Source: Xiphias gladius (taxonomy: Eukaryota > Chordata > Actinopteri > Istiophoriformes > Xiphiidae). From it: a stretch of DNA of 64,000 nucleotides. This document shows, in pieces, positions 34,401 through 48,427 of the stretch; positions within the stretch are counted from its first letter, which is position 1, and the number at the start of each line of letters is the position of its first letter. Location: contig NC_053400.1 of NCBI RefSeq assembly GCF_016859285.1, forward strand, positions 27,108,501 to 27,172,500, in the 5' to 3' direction. The notes under the pieces were generated by a model that was given only the letters and a program-made list of their open reading frames with translations, was not told where the DNA came from and did not search any database. The translations under genes and the position numbers were made by a program.

Positions 34401-37400
34401 ACATTTGCGTATGCACATTGTGGATAATCTTGGGATCTTTCACAGGTGACTAGCTGGAGCTAGCTACAGACACGTCCGCTTGTCAAGCTGCCCTTGCCTC
34501 AGCTTCCACCGTTCTGAAATCAGTTACGATATTGCACACATTATTATACACGTGCGGAAACTGTACTTGCGCATTAGAAAATTACTTCAACAGTCTTTTC
34601 TTCCTAAACTGTAAGAGGTAGCAGTACCAAGTAAGCGAGCAAATTACACTGTGACTTATCTTCTCACAACTGTATAAGTTGTCTTACTAATCAGCTTGGT
34701 CAACACGTGTGAGGAGAAGGACTTAGGGTGTATTGTGAATCAGCTTTTAATAACTCCTTTTGCAAGGAAAACTTTCAGAGACATATTTGTTCATTTCACA
34801 TATTAACATGTAACATGCATAGATATCTTTGCAAGATCTGAGGTAAGTAGGTAGTTGCTTCTTCGGCTCTACTTGCCAATCTTTAAAAGTCACTGCACAC
34901 TACTGATGGTCATAAAACATAAATAAATCATATCTGTCAACAAGGCATTAGATGGACAGCATCAAGCCGTTTTGTGTTTTAGTTGCATGCTTCCCTCATT
35001 GCTACACAATACTTGGGAGGTGAACTCACTCACTCTTCCTTGGTGGGGTGACTAATAATTAAGAAAAACATCGACATTTTCCAAGTGGGAGAGGCGAGGA
35101 GGAATTCAAAGAAAACTTGGTTTTAGTGTGTGAACAACAAACAGTAACTGAATTCTGGCCAGAGAAAACAAATCAGTTGAGGAAAAAGTATCTTCTTCCA
35201 CTCCTTGCATGGTGTAAATTTATTAACTGTTCTGGAATTTGCTTTTAGTGTTGTTTTTGTTTTTTTCTTTTTTTTAAACAAAAGAGTCATAAATGTCTTC
35301 TTCAGACTGTAATTGGCTTTGTTTTCAAGGCATGTTTTTTTTTAAATTTAGTTGTGACATGTCATTATTTTCCAGTCAGGTTATGCGTATCAAGTATTGA
35401 CAAGAACTTACAGTATTTCAGCCAAGGAATGCTAACTATGCTGCCAAACCTCTTAGAATAGCTGGAAAACAAAGATGAAAACTTAGCCAACCTTAATACC
35501 AGCTGTAGATTAAAGGCAGGATGAGGTCTGTGTAGGTTTGGCTGAGGTTTGTATTAGGCAGGGCTCCAGTTTCTTTTATTCTTTTTTTTTGTAGGACACT
35601 ATGATTCTGTTAAGAGTAATTATTCACAAGGCTTCTCATAACAATGTCATGTATAATTGCATTAGTCTCACAATGGAAAGAAGACGAGGATTCATGATAT
35701 TTTTAAGTTTGACAGAGAACAAAAATTATGACTAGGGTTGCAACTAATAATTATTTTCATTATTGATTATTTATATATATTGATTTTTTTTATTTTTATT
35801 GATCAGTTAATTTCTTCATGTACAAAACTTAAGAAATTATTGAAAAATTACCATCACATTTTCCCACAGCCCAATGTGACATCTTCAGATATCTTGTTTT
35901 CAAAAATATTCAGTTTATAGTGATATAAAGTAAAGAAAAGTGGCAAATCCTCACATTAGAGAAGATGACTCACAATGATTAATCAATTATCAAAATAGTT
36001 GCTGATTAATTTTCTGTCGATCCACTAATTGATTAATCAACTAATCATTGTAGCTCTAAGAATCACAGTAGAATATTCTTTATTCGTTCTTCCTTAGCAG
36101 TAAAACGTTAGTTTTGGATGGGTTTTGTCATAGAGTAAATGATGGTCATAGGTGGCAGTAAATTATAATAACATGATCATTTTATTGCTGAAAATAAAAT
36201 TGGCATATGAAGAGCAGATTGTTATCAATGTTGAAACAAACAGAAAACAAAATGTCTAGATAAGAATGTCCTTAGGAAGATTGAGATAAAATGTCTGAAT
36301 CTTGTTGCCCTAACATTCTCCAAAAACCTTAGTTGACCATAAACTCAGATTTCCAAAGGAAAGATTTTGAAAATGTTTCAGCTTAAGTGAATATTGGCAG
36401 ATATTCAGAGTTGTATCTTCAGAGCCAGGAGCAGACAGTCTAGCTCCTGAAGAAGAGAAACTGGATTTCCTCGTTAATTTTTGAGATTAGTCTAAAGTGT
36501 CACACACAGTCACTGCTTGTTGTCACAGCAAACATCTGTACTGTGCTGTCATTTGGGCAACTCAACTGTGTCTTGTGTGTATGGCCAAAAGACACTAATA
36601 CCACTGTGTTGCAATATAGAGCCTGCTCATATTGTTTCAGTGAGGGAGATAAGGGAGAAAAAAAGTCTTTCCGGACTGTACCTGTCATTCATCTATTCTG
36701 CAGTCTATATGAAATGAGGTCTTTCTGAGGCAGATTCATCCATGCCCTTGTAAGACCACAATGTAAAAAGGAAAACTCTGGCTTTGTGAGGGCTTAGGTG
36801 TTTTTACAGGGTTTCTTTCGTTCTCAAAATCCAGCACTCAAGAGCTCTTGGTTACATTCTGCTCACCAGAACATAAACCGGCTGTTCATGAGAGAACAGG
36901 CTGTTCTGTCACGAAATTAGCTGTATTGATTCCTTGTGGTGTATTTCATTCGCTGTATTTCTTAACATTGTAAGATAATGACCTCCTTTTGCTAAGAATT
37001 AGATAAAAAAATAGTCTGGCTGTTTGTAGGAAAAGAGCACTGCTCATGTTGCCGGTGGACATTGGAAAATTGGATAAATTTGCTGTGATTGGCTCTTGGC
37101 AGATGTAACACTGCTGGAGTGTGACACTGCTTTGCCCACTGGATGTTCAGGACAACATACTCTGAACCATTGTCTCCTTAGCAATATAGTTCTATTCTGT
37201 GCACATGATATCTATTGCATGTTTGTTCGTACTGGAAGAGGGATCCCTCCTGTGTAGCTCTTCCTGAGGTTTCTTCCATTTTTTTCCCATTAAGGCTTTT
37301 TTTGGGGGAAATCTTTCCTTATTTGGTTCAAGTGTCAAAGGACATAGTGTCCTATGCTGTACAGATTGTTAAGCCCCCTTGAGGCAAATTTGTGATTTGT

Positions 37401-40400
37401 GATACTGGGCTATATAAATAAAATTTGACTTGACATTTGGGGGTTGGCTTGTTCGCGGCCTTTTTGGAAGTTTGATGGAGGGTTGATATCAGTTTGCTCT
37501 CTGTGTTCAGTGTGCAGACTGGTCCGGGATATGGTCTAGGTGTGGGGTAGGGAGGAATGTGATTCCAGGTAAATCCAAATTAAAATTTTGTTTGTTCTTG
37601 GCAGGCTGATGTGACAAATATTGGCCACAGGTACACGTACATTCAGGAGTCACCTCTTTTTTTTTTTTTTTTTTTAAAGTTGGACGGTGGGTAAGAGTGC
37701 TTCTGAGACTTGGACATCTGGAGAGCTGTGTGCAGTCACTGAGGCTTAGCTAGCTGCTGGATGGTCGGAAAATCCCACCACGCTGTAGGATTGCCTGCTT
37801 GTTAAACTCAAATGTCTTGTTTTCTGTTTCTACACGTTAAATACGAACAATGAGACGTGTGAGTGTGGAGAGTTTGGGGTTGCTTAAAGACACGTTTGAT
37901 GAAGCCGACAGCTGAGAAAGGAATGTAAAGTAACGAGTAATTTAACATATTCGTTTTTGCTGCTCATTTACTTTTTGGTGGCACGGCGGTGCAGTCGTTA
38001 CCACTGTTGCCTCACAGCAAGAAGGTTCTGGGTGGAGTTTGCATGTTCTCCCAGTGCCTGTGTAGGTTTACTCCAGGCACTCCAGCTCCCTCCCACAGTC
38101 CAAAGCAATGCAGCTTAATAATTGCATTCTCGAAATTGCCCATAGGTTTGAATATGAGCATCAAGGGTTCTTTGTCTCTATATGTCGGCTCTGTGATAGA
38201 CTGGCGACGTGTCCAGGGTGTTCCCCACCTCTCACCCAATGTCAGATGGGATTGTCTCAGGATACACACGCTGTCTCTTGCGAGAAACCCAGATTTTAAA
38301 CAGAGCTTTGTGCGTTTACAAAACCCCTCACGGAACATTTTAAATACTTTTTCCTGTAACAATATAGACTGTGAGACAATATAAACCTGGCTACCATCAG
38401 GTTTATTATACTGGGGTTGCTATGCCTTTTAATACTGTATTTCTGGTAGTAAAGACTTTTCACTGTTCTTTCATGTATGTTGCAAATCAGCATGCCGGAT
38501 AGTTTTATGGAAATATTAAGAGTTTTAAAGGATTTTTGCATAAATGCAATGGAAAAACTTCGAGTTATCATGTAATTACTTTACAGGATTTACTAAAATT
38601 ACAATATCATAATATATTTCTATATCCTGACATTCAGTTACATATAATTTCTGTTTTGCCAACCCCTATAAGCCAAAGTACATTAATTTCATATTATCTG
38701 CAATCATCAAACAATATCAGGCCGCTATTTCATTTATTGAGCCCTGAGTAATGTGTGTGTGCTTGCGTGCATGTGGTGGATTATAAGAAGTTGGAGCGGG
38801 TTGAAATGAAAGTTATTCAGTGCCACACCCCACTTGGACTGCTGGCGTTTTGGATAATCATCAGAGACATGGTGTGCAGTGCTCCCTCTGGCACAAAACC
38901 CTCATCTATACCAGCTGACGATAAAGTATGGTTTCTGTATTGTAGTATGTGGTTGCTGTATTGCTGTGCCGTGATTCTTACCTATGGTATGTCCATGAAT
39001 GTGTGTATAGTCTGTGTATTCATACCTATTGGTCAACCTTATCTGTAAATTGAATGTTCGAAAACAGGATAAACTTTAAATCTCACAAAGAGTAAAGTCT
39101 CAATTATACTCCCTTGCAGACGTGCACACAGATAGCTGCAGACACCACGGAAGTGTTGTTGTTCTTATTATACTACTTTCTACTCCCCTTGGAGTCCACC
39201 TCGTGCGACCATGTGCAGTTTTTTGCCCTTGTAGTGTAGTGGGTGCGCAGACTGGCTGTTGTTCTCAAGATATTTTCATGAGTTCCTGGATGTACTGTTG
39301 CATTAATATTTCTGCGTCCAGTGTGATCAATGGCTGAAGATGTCTTTCCAGTTTACATTAAAGGGCTTACTTCTGTGCAAACATCAGAGGTAAAGTTTGG
39401 TCTGAGCTAATCCTTTTAAAGCTTGAAGCGCAGGGAGTTTGTTTATTGCATACAGAGGGTTTGCACCTGACCTTTGTGTTGTGCCAACATGTAGATTTTC
39501 CTTGTGTCAAGGATTTCAACTTTATCAGTTAAGAGTGTGGTTCTTCCTAGATCCAATTCTTGTCATAAACAGGTAAAAAAGAAACCAAAATATGTTGGAA
39601 GCAGGTTGAGGTTTCTTAAGTTTTCATACTATAAATTGCAAGGTATTCTGTGATGCTTTGTTATAATACTTCTTTCCTCCCATGAAATTTTAGAGGCATA
39701 ATTGAATTAGGGTGATGTCATGATTCAATAATGCAACTGATGTTCCACATATCTTTCAGCAATTATGTTCACTTTGTCTATGAGCATGATCAAATTAACT
39801 TGATGATAAATATGTTGTTTCCATGGTTTCACCGTTCTGTCATTACTGCCTTGATTAATTTATAATTGTATTATTAGTGTGCATGTAGAGTGGGAAAATA
39901 ATCAGGAGTCCATACTTCCATAACTCTAGTTTTTATTGTTTATTGCTTTTGTTGCATACCTCCAGGAAGTTCAAGATAAAGGATTAGCATTATTGAAGAA
40001 CACCACTGAACTAAATAGGGATTTAATGTCTTGCTCAGGGGAACATCATCAGAGTGGGTCCAGATAATCCAGGTAAAGAACAGTGTCGTTACCTGGAAGA
40101 CTCAACTAACTACTGAGGAAAAATATTTATTTAAGTGTTAAGATAAGTTAATGGAGCTAAATTGCCTTCCTCACTGCTTCTCCCTTACACTTTGTATATT
40201 ATAAAATACTGCTTTTTATCTCATAAAATCAACTGTAGAATTTCATACATTTGTTAATTTTATTTTTGTAATATTCTTTCATCAGTCTTCTATAACTGCT
40301 CAATATTTTTTTTACATGACTAAGCATTACAATTTAACTTAATTGTAGTGGTCACTGTGCTACTGTTAAGGTTGCAATTTAGAATGGCATTTTACATGTC

Positions 40401-43400
40401 AGCATAATTGTTACTTAAAGAAATGGCACAATAAAACTTGAGTTATTGTCAAAGTAGGAGATACCTAAAACCCACGAAGTCTACTATTCCAGATTTTGAT
40501 TCCTTCACAGAATATGTGTGGTTGAATGCCTTGGTTCTATTTTTATAAACTGTCACAATTATAATTCATTATCATTTAAGCCATTTTTCTAGGCAAAAAA
40601 TATCCAACCCTCTCTGGTTCCAGCTTTTCAGCGGTGAAGATTTGCTGCTTTTCTCTGTCTTATACAATGTGAAACTGAATGTCTTTGGGTTTCCAAGTGC
40701 TGGTTATACAAAACAATAAACATTTGAAGATTAAGGAAATTTTTGATTGTTTTCTGGCATTTTTAAAGACAAAACAATTTATTGATTTAATCAAGAAAAT
40801 AACTGGCAGATTAAATAACAAAAATAATTTGGTAAATTAGTGGTGATGTTGGTTGTGCCACCTGTATATTTCACCGTGTCAAGCGACACTCATTCAGCAA
40901 GTTGCCGTCGCTCTGTGTTTGTTTTAGGACTGTCACTTTCTTTGCAGATTCAAACTGAAACCTAATTACGATCAAAGTGGCACCTAATTCATTCAAACTA
41001 ATTCGAATGCAATCCATAATACCGTATTACCATATTGAACACCATTTCAATGCCAAACAAAGGCTGATCATCACAGCCAGTTTTTTGGTTTGGAAGGCCT
41101 TCATCAGTGATGGATTGAACACTCAACTAATGAGAAGCTTCCCTTACGCAAAGACACAGCGGAGTGTAATGCTTACATGCTTACAAAGGGTTACATCAAG
41201 GATAAAGCATTCATTCAGGTATTTGTCACCTCACCAGTATAGGCAGCCTTGTTCTCAACTGCCTATTATATTACAGCTTTAAGCAGCATATGTGACTCAC
41301 AACCTTAATGGCAACAGGTCTTTTTATTACATCTGTACCAGAAATTGACGTTGATTTTGCTACAGCTCGGGGACTTCAGGCCTCACACTAAAATCAGTCA
41401 ATTTGTGTCAGGCTCGTCATTATTTCTGCCTCCACATGGTGCATCTTCACCTCTCTTGAGGCTGTTTTATCATACACTAGTATAGTTTTAGGACTAAGGA
41501 NNNNNNNNNNNNNNNNNNNNNNNNNNNNNNNNNNNNNNNNNNNNNNNNNNNNNNNNNNNNNNNNNNNNNNNNNNNNNNNNNNNNNNNNNNNNNNNNNNNN
41601 NNNNNNNNNNNNNNNNNNNNNNNNNNNNNNNNNNNNNNNNNNNNNNNNNNNNNNNNNNNNNNNNNNNNNNNNNNNNNNNNNNNNNNNNNNNNNNNNNNNN
41701 NNNNNNNNNNNNNNNNNNNNNNNNNNNNNNNNNNNNNNNNNNNNNNNNNNNNNNNNNNNNNNNNNNNNNNNNNNNNNNNNNNNNNNNNNNNNNNNNNNNN
41801 NNNNNNNNNNNNNNNNNNNNNNNNNNNNNNNNNNNNNNNNNNNNNNNNNNNNNNNNNNNNNNNNNNNNNNNNNNNNNNNNNNNNNNNNNNNNNNNNNNNN
41901 NNNNNNNNNNNNNNNNNNNNNNNNNNNNNNNNNNNNNNNNNNNNNNNNNNNNNNNNNNNNNNNNNNNNNNNNNNNNNNNNNNNNNNNNNNNNNNNNNNNN
42001 ACTGATATTTCAGTGTGTTGCATAACTGGTGGCATACTTTATTAACGGGGCTTTATTACAGGTACATTCTGTAACCCGACTAAAGTGTGTTTTACAGCAT
42101 TGTATTATAGTATTGAGCAACCACTGTTTAATACATTCCATAAAACTATGAAAAAATAGCATGTTTGTATGAAGTGTAGTCCATTTTACCAACCCTCCAG
42201 TTGCATTCCTCTCCCTGCCTGTGTGTGTAATGACTTGTAATAGCTGGCCAAACAAGCATCATCACCAGAATTTGTGTCCAAGTAGCAGCAAGCCCCAAGA
42301 GTTCGTCATTTAACCAAATATGGACATGTAGGACAAAAGTCTTGTTTTCCATAATATTGCCTCATCATTTTCCTGAGGTGAGATTGAAACAACAGCTTTC
42401 ATTTCTCACAATACTCACTTGAACCAATAACATTGAAGTGTCACTGTCATATGTATAAACTCAGGTGCTAGAAACTCCCAATTTTTCAGTCTGTTTCTCC
42501 CTCCTCTAGCGTGTATTTCCTTATTGTTTCTCATGGCACTGATAATGCTGATTTTAATGTTGTGTTTTTGAAATATAGTAGCTCTTTAAGAAAATTAGTA
42601 CCTTGTTAATTAACTGTAGTGTGTTTGCATTAGAGGCCTAAATAGTTCCTTACTAGCTGATTGGAAATCATTTCATAGCCCCATGGCTATCTGTCTATCC
42701 TGTTCTTCTTTCATCTCCACATCATCAGACCAGCTGGAATAATATCAGACATATAAGCAGCCATCTAACGCCAAAACCCATAACCCTGTTTATCTTTAAT
42801 TGTACTGCTGGAGGGCATTGTTAGTTCAATGATAGCTATTAAAATATGTCAGCGAAGCTGATGATATTTTACAGGAAATGGATGTTTAACCTCAAACAGA
42901 AGTTATAGAACTGGAGCTTTCATAATAATTCCAGGAATTTTTGGTCTAAAATGTTTTGAAATTGATTTATTTCTTTTAAGGTGGTACCAGAATTTCTAAT
43001 GTCAGCACATGTGACTAAGACCCTTTGAAACATTTAGTTGTTTTTTGTTTAGAATTAGAAAAGGTATTTTGAGAGCACATGAAGACTAAGTGTCTACATC
43101 CATTATAGCAATTCTGTGAGGCTGTGATTCAGCACCGAAGTGCTTTGAGGTAAATGCTGTAAAATGCTCACAAATTTCATAGTACAGGATATAAATCCTC
43201 TACACCAGACTCTCCAACTACAACAAACAAACAATACAACAAAACAATACCACAATATACTTGTTTAAAATAACAATAATTTCACAAATATTCACAATTG
43301 ACCATGTTCACCTTCTTAGTTTAGAATGTTCGCTTACTAATATTTGCTTATTATCACAAAACACAAAGTGCAGCTGTAGCTGTAGGGAATGTCAGTAATT

Positions 43401-46400
43401 TTGCATGTATTTGAACATAAACCAAAGTATTGTGCTATATTGTGCTATAGTGCTTATACAAAATTTTGTGCCAATCCATCAAGTAGATGTTGAGATATTT
43501 CTGTCGGGTCCAAAGACTGACCAACATCCCTAGAGCCATGCTGCAAGCATGGCTAAAAATGGAAGATATAGTTCATTTTGGTTTCTTGGTTAAGTAACAT
43601 CTTATTGGCTTTTTCTTTCCATCAGTGTCTTCATATAAATTACATTTCCACTACATAGAGCAATAGATTACAGGCTTGCTTCATTTAAATGGATGTTAAT
43701 GTTGGTGTTCTGAAATGGGAAGCTCATCTTCCTGCCTATTGTAATTTCATATCATCTCAGTGAATTCCATCTCTTAGTGGACTCATTAAGATAAAAAATG
43801 ACTTCAGAAACATGCAATGCACTTACTAACCATGGTTTTTAAATAATTGCAAAGTGACTCCCTTCGAGCCCCTTCAAGACTTGTAGGTTTTCTCTCTTTT
43901 GAGATAAAACAGTTATTTTTAGCCTTTTCATACAACTCTTTAAGAAACTTCAAAGGTCTGATAAACCTTTTAGGTGTACATTATAGTCCTCCAAATCCAT
44001 TGGGGATAAAGGCAGTAGAGATAAGAAAACCTTTCTTTCAGTAATGCTTTGTCAAGATTCAATAATAAACATCAGTTTTTGCAGATATTAACAAATGACA
44101 GATGACTGGTTTGACCTATCTACCATGGATGATACCATAGTCTTTCTAGAAACTATATCATGGCCTTCTTGTTTTTCATGATCCTGTGAGGAGTCTTTAC
44201 TGGGGAGTTGGCGGGGGCAAAGTTTACAGGGTTTGGCCAACTGGAAAGCTCATCTCCTGACCTAGCAGTGGGTGTCGGAAGTAGAAGAAAATAGCAAGGT
44301 CAAGCTTTGCCCTCTGGGTCATAACTCATCTAAAACGGTGTGACCCAGCAGGACAGACTAGTCTCCGTTTTGGATCAATGGGCAGCACAAGTGAAGATAT
44401 CTTGACGAGGTCAACAGGAAACTCCCTGTAATCCACTTTTACCATATATTATTGTATTTTATTGTGTTTTATTGTTTATCAACGGGCTCAGGCTCAACTA
44501 TGCTATCACAAAACAGACCTATGTTATTAGTTTTTATCTATTTCTTAGGGCAGAATGCTCTAGGCAGAAATTTTCTTGTGTCGTTCTCTGATTGTTGCTT
44601 TTCAACGAACTTGTCGTTAGGATTCTTATTATGCAACTGCATAAAAGAGTCTACTGCACTGGTGATGATTTAGGTGTCATAGTAAAGGTGGTGCATTCAT
44701 TAATTTGTGCTTAATTTAGGTCAATTTGTAGAGATTGGTTTTTACTTTGAAATGAGTTTTGTAAGTCATGGTCATGGAAGCCCAATAAACGCCCGTTACG
44801 AGGCTTTAATACTTTTTATAGTCACTTTTATAAGCATTTGTCACTAATTGCATAATTGTGCATTCTCTAATGTTATTGCAGTGTCAGAGAGCAATGGCAT
44901 CTCTCCAAGGATGAGTGTGCAACTCCTGCAAGTATTAGCACAATAATTGTTGCTGACAGGGCACGCAAAGCTGCAGAGAGGGTGGCGCACGGTTTGGCAC
45001 GAGGACCATGCTGACCCTTTAAACCTGATTTTTAATTTATTCTTAGAAATTTGCACTTGTAAATTCATCTGTAAGATACATTTGCTTCAACCCTCTAGAC
45101 AGCATAAAGTATTTTGACTACTGGAATACTGATAATGCAAAGAGCCAAGGGATTATCCATTATGGAAAGTATCAACACTGAAGATAACCATTGGTCACCC
45201 CTTCCTCTGTTTCCCAGGTTACAAAGAGACATTTTTCTGTTGACCACCAGAGGGCATGTGTGTCTGTTTGTCCTGCATCTAGTCCTCACTCTGCCCAGCA
45301 AGAGTGGTACTGTGTTTAGCAGCTACCCAGATATGCCGCCAGTGTCTCATGTACATACCAAAAACAGAGTGCCTCTTTCCTCTGGACACCTGGCCTGAAC
45401 CATCAGTGGGGGTCTGGCCCGATTCAAGAGGGACTTTTCTTTCTGAGGCTTCGACTTACCTATCCCGTAGTGACAGGCTGACTGCGAGCATGCTGTATCT
45501 TGTCACTTTCTCACCTCTCCACTTGTTCTTTAACATGTTTGTTAATCTCACCTATTCTCTCTCTTTTTCTCTTTCACTCTCTCTGTCTCTGCCCCTGACG
45601 GGTTTCACTTCCAATGCCACATGCCCAGACAGTTGCAAAGTTCACCACTTCATGCACAGGTCTATGGTCGCACATTAGAGGGGAGTGCGTATTGGGGTGG
45701 GTGGGAGTGTACAACTGCTACTGCTAACAGCAGTCCCAGGAAAGGTGGCAGTAGAACGGAGGGAATTCCATCTACTTATCAACAACGGAGAGCATTTTCC
45801 TTAAAAAAAAAAACAACCAAAAACCCCTTTTTCCCACTGAATTAATAATAGCTGCTGTGCACTACTCAGCAATTTTTGGAATGACTGACTCAAAAAAAGA
45901 AACATTTTATTTATAGGCAATTACTAAGAGAACACGCCCCTCTTTCTTTTGTGTTTTTTGTTGTTCATTAATGGACAGCCACTCTGATGAGCACTGTTTA
46001 TTCCTGCGTTGTTTGTTATTTAATTCCTCTTCTTGGGTAACAGCTGTGACTCACATAATTTCTAGAGATTTCTGTGGCACAGTTTCTGGTATTTGAGCTG
46101 GCTCTCAAGGTTCTCATAAACACTGATGCAGCTAGAGTTTTGGCTTTTCACTGCAAGGATATATTACACCAGTAAATCAACTTGTCACTGAGATATTCAC
46201 ACAGCATGAAGCTATTTTAATGTCACAAACGGGTATCTCTGAGGATAAAAGATAAAAATATAATACAGATGATTGGTGTCAGGTTTGGGTCTCTTCATAA
46301 ACTAGAGGTACAGATTGTGTGCTTAGTGTTGAAAAGACCATCAGAATATCTGATCTCTGAGGACATTTTCTCACCTGAAGTATGTTTGAACTAGTTTTTG

Positions 46401-48368
46401 TGTGGTTTTGATATGTTTACCTTATGTTTACCTCATACCGATTATCAAATACTGGTAAACAGTTCATTAGACAAAAAATAATTCTTGCAAGAAGCTGCAC
46501 AAGCAGAATATTATGAATAAAATTCTGTAGTAAAGATATGGGCGGCACAATGTCACCACTTTAGTACATTGTAAGAGTGTTGCAAAAATTATTAGGTTAA
46601 TGTTGTTTGATATGATTTGATATTGTAGAGACTAATCATTAAATGGTGACCTTGCGTCATCTTAGTTTGTGTATTTAATTTAGCCAATTTCATTTCCTTC
46701 CTGCTTGTCCTATAAAAACACTACTTGTTGAGAACACTGGTCTATTTGACATAATCTTTTGCATAAATTTTATGATTATTTTTAGTAAATATACCAGCAG
46801 CAGCAGTGTCGGTCTGTCAGTTGGTCAGTTGGTTTGCCACAGTCCTAGTTCTGTGCAAAAATGCATTCTCTCAAAGTTTCCTTGAGGCTAATATGAGGGT
46901 TCAGCAATCTAAGTTAGTAGAAAGAACTGTGGATTTTTTTTCCTCCTCTTTTACGTTGGAGTCAAGCTCGTAAGGGATCTGTTAATTGCCAGTATAAACA
47001 GCAGGAAAGAGTTCAGAAACCAGCAACACTTTGAAAAATCTGAACCCATCCTTCAGGCAATTTGAATGTGAAAGCGGTCTTTTTCTCTTTGTCTTACACT
47101 TTTAGCATCTTTTCATCCCACATTTAAAGCATTAAAAATTAAAGTAAAAAAATTAAGTAGTCCAAAAGGTCAGTGGTTTACTTTTCATGACATAATGTCT
47201 CTTCACTGATGTCTCCTACGATCATGATCATTCTCATAGTCATCATCTTATGAAACCACATCAGTAACTGCAGTCTGGCATTGGACACCACTATCACTTA
47301 ACATATTGGTGTATAGCTATATGTTTTGTTCTTGGCTTCAGTCTTATCAGATGACCAGTTAGATATTTCTTGCTGGTGATTTCATCTGTTAGGACATCGG
47401 AGACCCATTAGTCTGGCCAGGGGCTTAGAGAGGCAGGAAACTGAGGTGTTGGAAAGAGTTACAGCCTGTAGAAAGTGATTGAAAACCTGAACTGAAGATA
47501 CCAAGAGTCTGTAACTGAAGTATTACCAGACACCCAGAATAATCTGTGTGAACAGGTACAGTAGAGGCCTAACCTGGGACATCCAGTGTCAGCTGATGGT
47601 CAAGGTCATTGTGTTAAAATAGAAACAAAAACATTACTTTAGGTAATGTTTTTGTTTCAGTTGCACGCAACAAGGGCTGAATATCATTTCAGCATCAACA
47701 TCAAAATGTATAAAGTCACACTGCAGAAAATTCAAATCAAACCTTGTTTGTATTCCTTTTACTTCTTATTGCCTGCATTTGTGCACAAATTGAGCCTTGT
47801 ACAAATCACAATGTGCATGTTTTGCAAAAGAAACGACAATATCAAGATGTTTTTTTTCCCCCAATTTTAGCCCTACACACACTTCAGATTAAATGGTGTT
47901 TAGTAGGTCAGTAATTTTAAATACTTGTAACACATATTCAACTGCTTGAATATTTTTCTAATTATTTCAGAAGGTTTTTGTTCCAGCATATGAAAGTAAA
48001 TCAGGGAGAAACATTGACATCATATTGACATCATCATCATGTGCTACCGTCATCATCTTTCCTGGTACTAAAGGCTGCAGTACAGTGATTCATGTTTAAA
48101 TCATCTGAGTACCCTGAGCTTAAAAAAGAAATTTGGTATCGTAGCTAAAAAACTTTTCTCAGTGACCATATCACCCTAACATACTATAGTTTAGACAAGA
48201 TACTTTATGATGGCACAAACAATCAGTATCACTACCATGATATTTGATTGTGTTGGGATCAACAAGCTCTCCTTAAAAGTGAGTGGCTATTGCAAAGACA
48301 ACTCTAGCTTGAGCAAAGAGTTCTAAGAGCCCTATTATTAACTAGTACATAAACAGATTCCCAAACAA

Positions 48369-48427
<59 letters not shown>

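Noticed and set aside
37989..38384. 131-codon ORF in uaca intron 1
   Set aside because: It lies in a dispersed SINE-like repeat; both strands are open because of the repeat's composition.
41394..42035. 213-codon minus-strand ORF
   Set aside because: It is open only because 500 N translate as unknown residues; the real flanks contribute about 45 codons of ordinary sequence.
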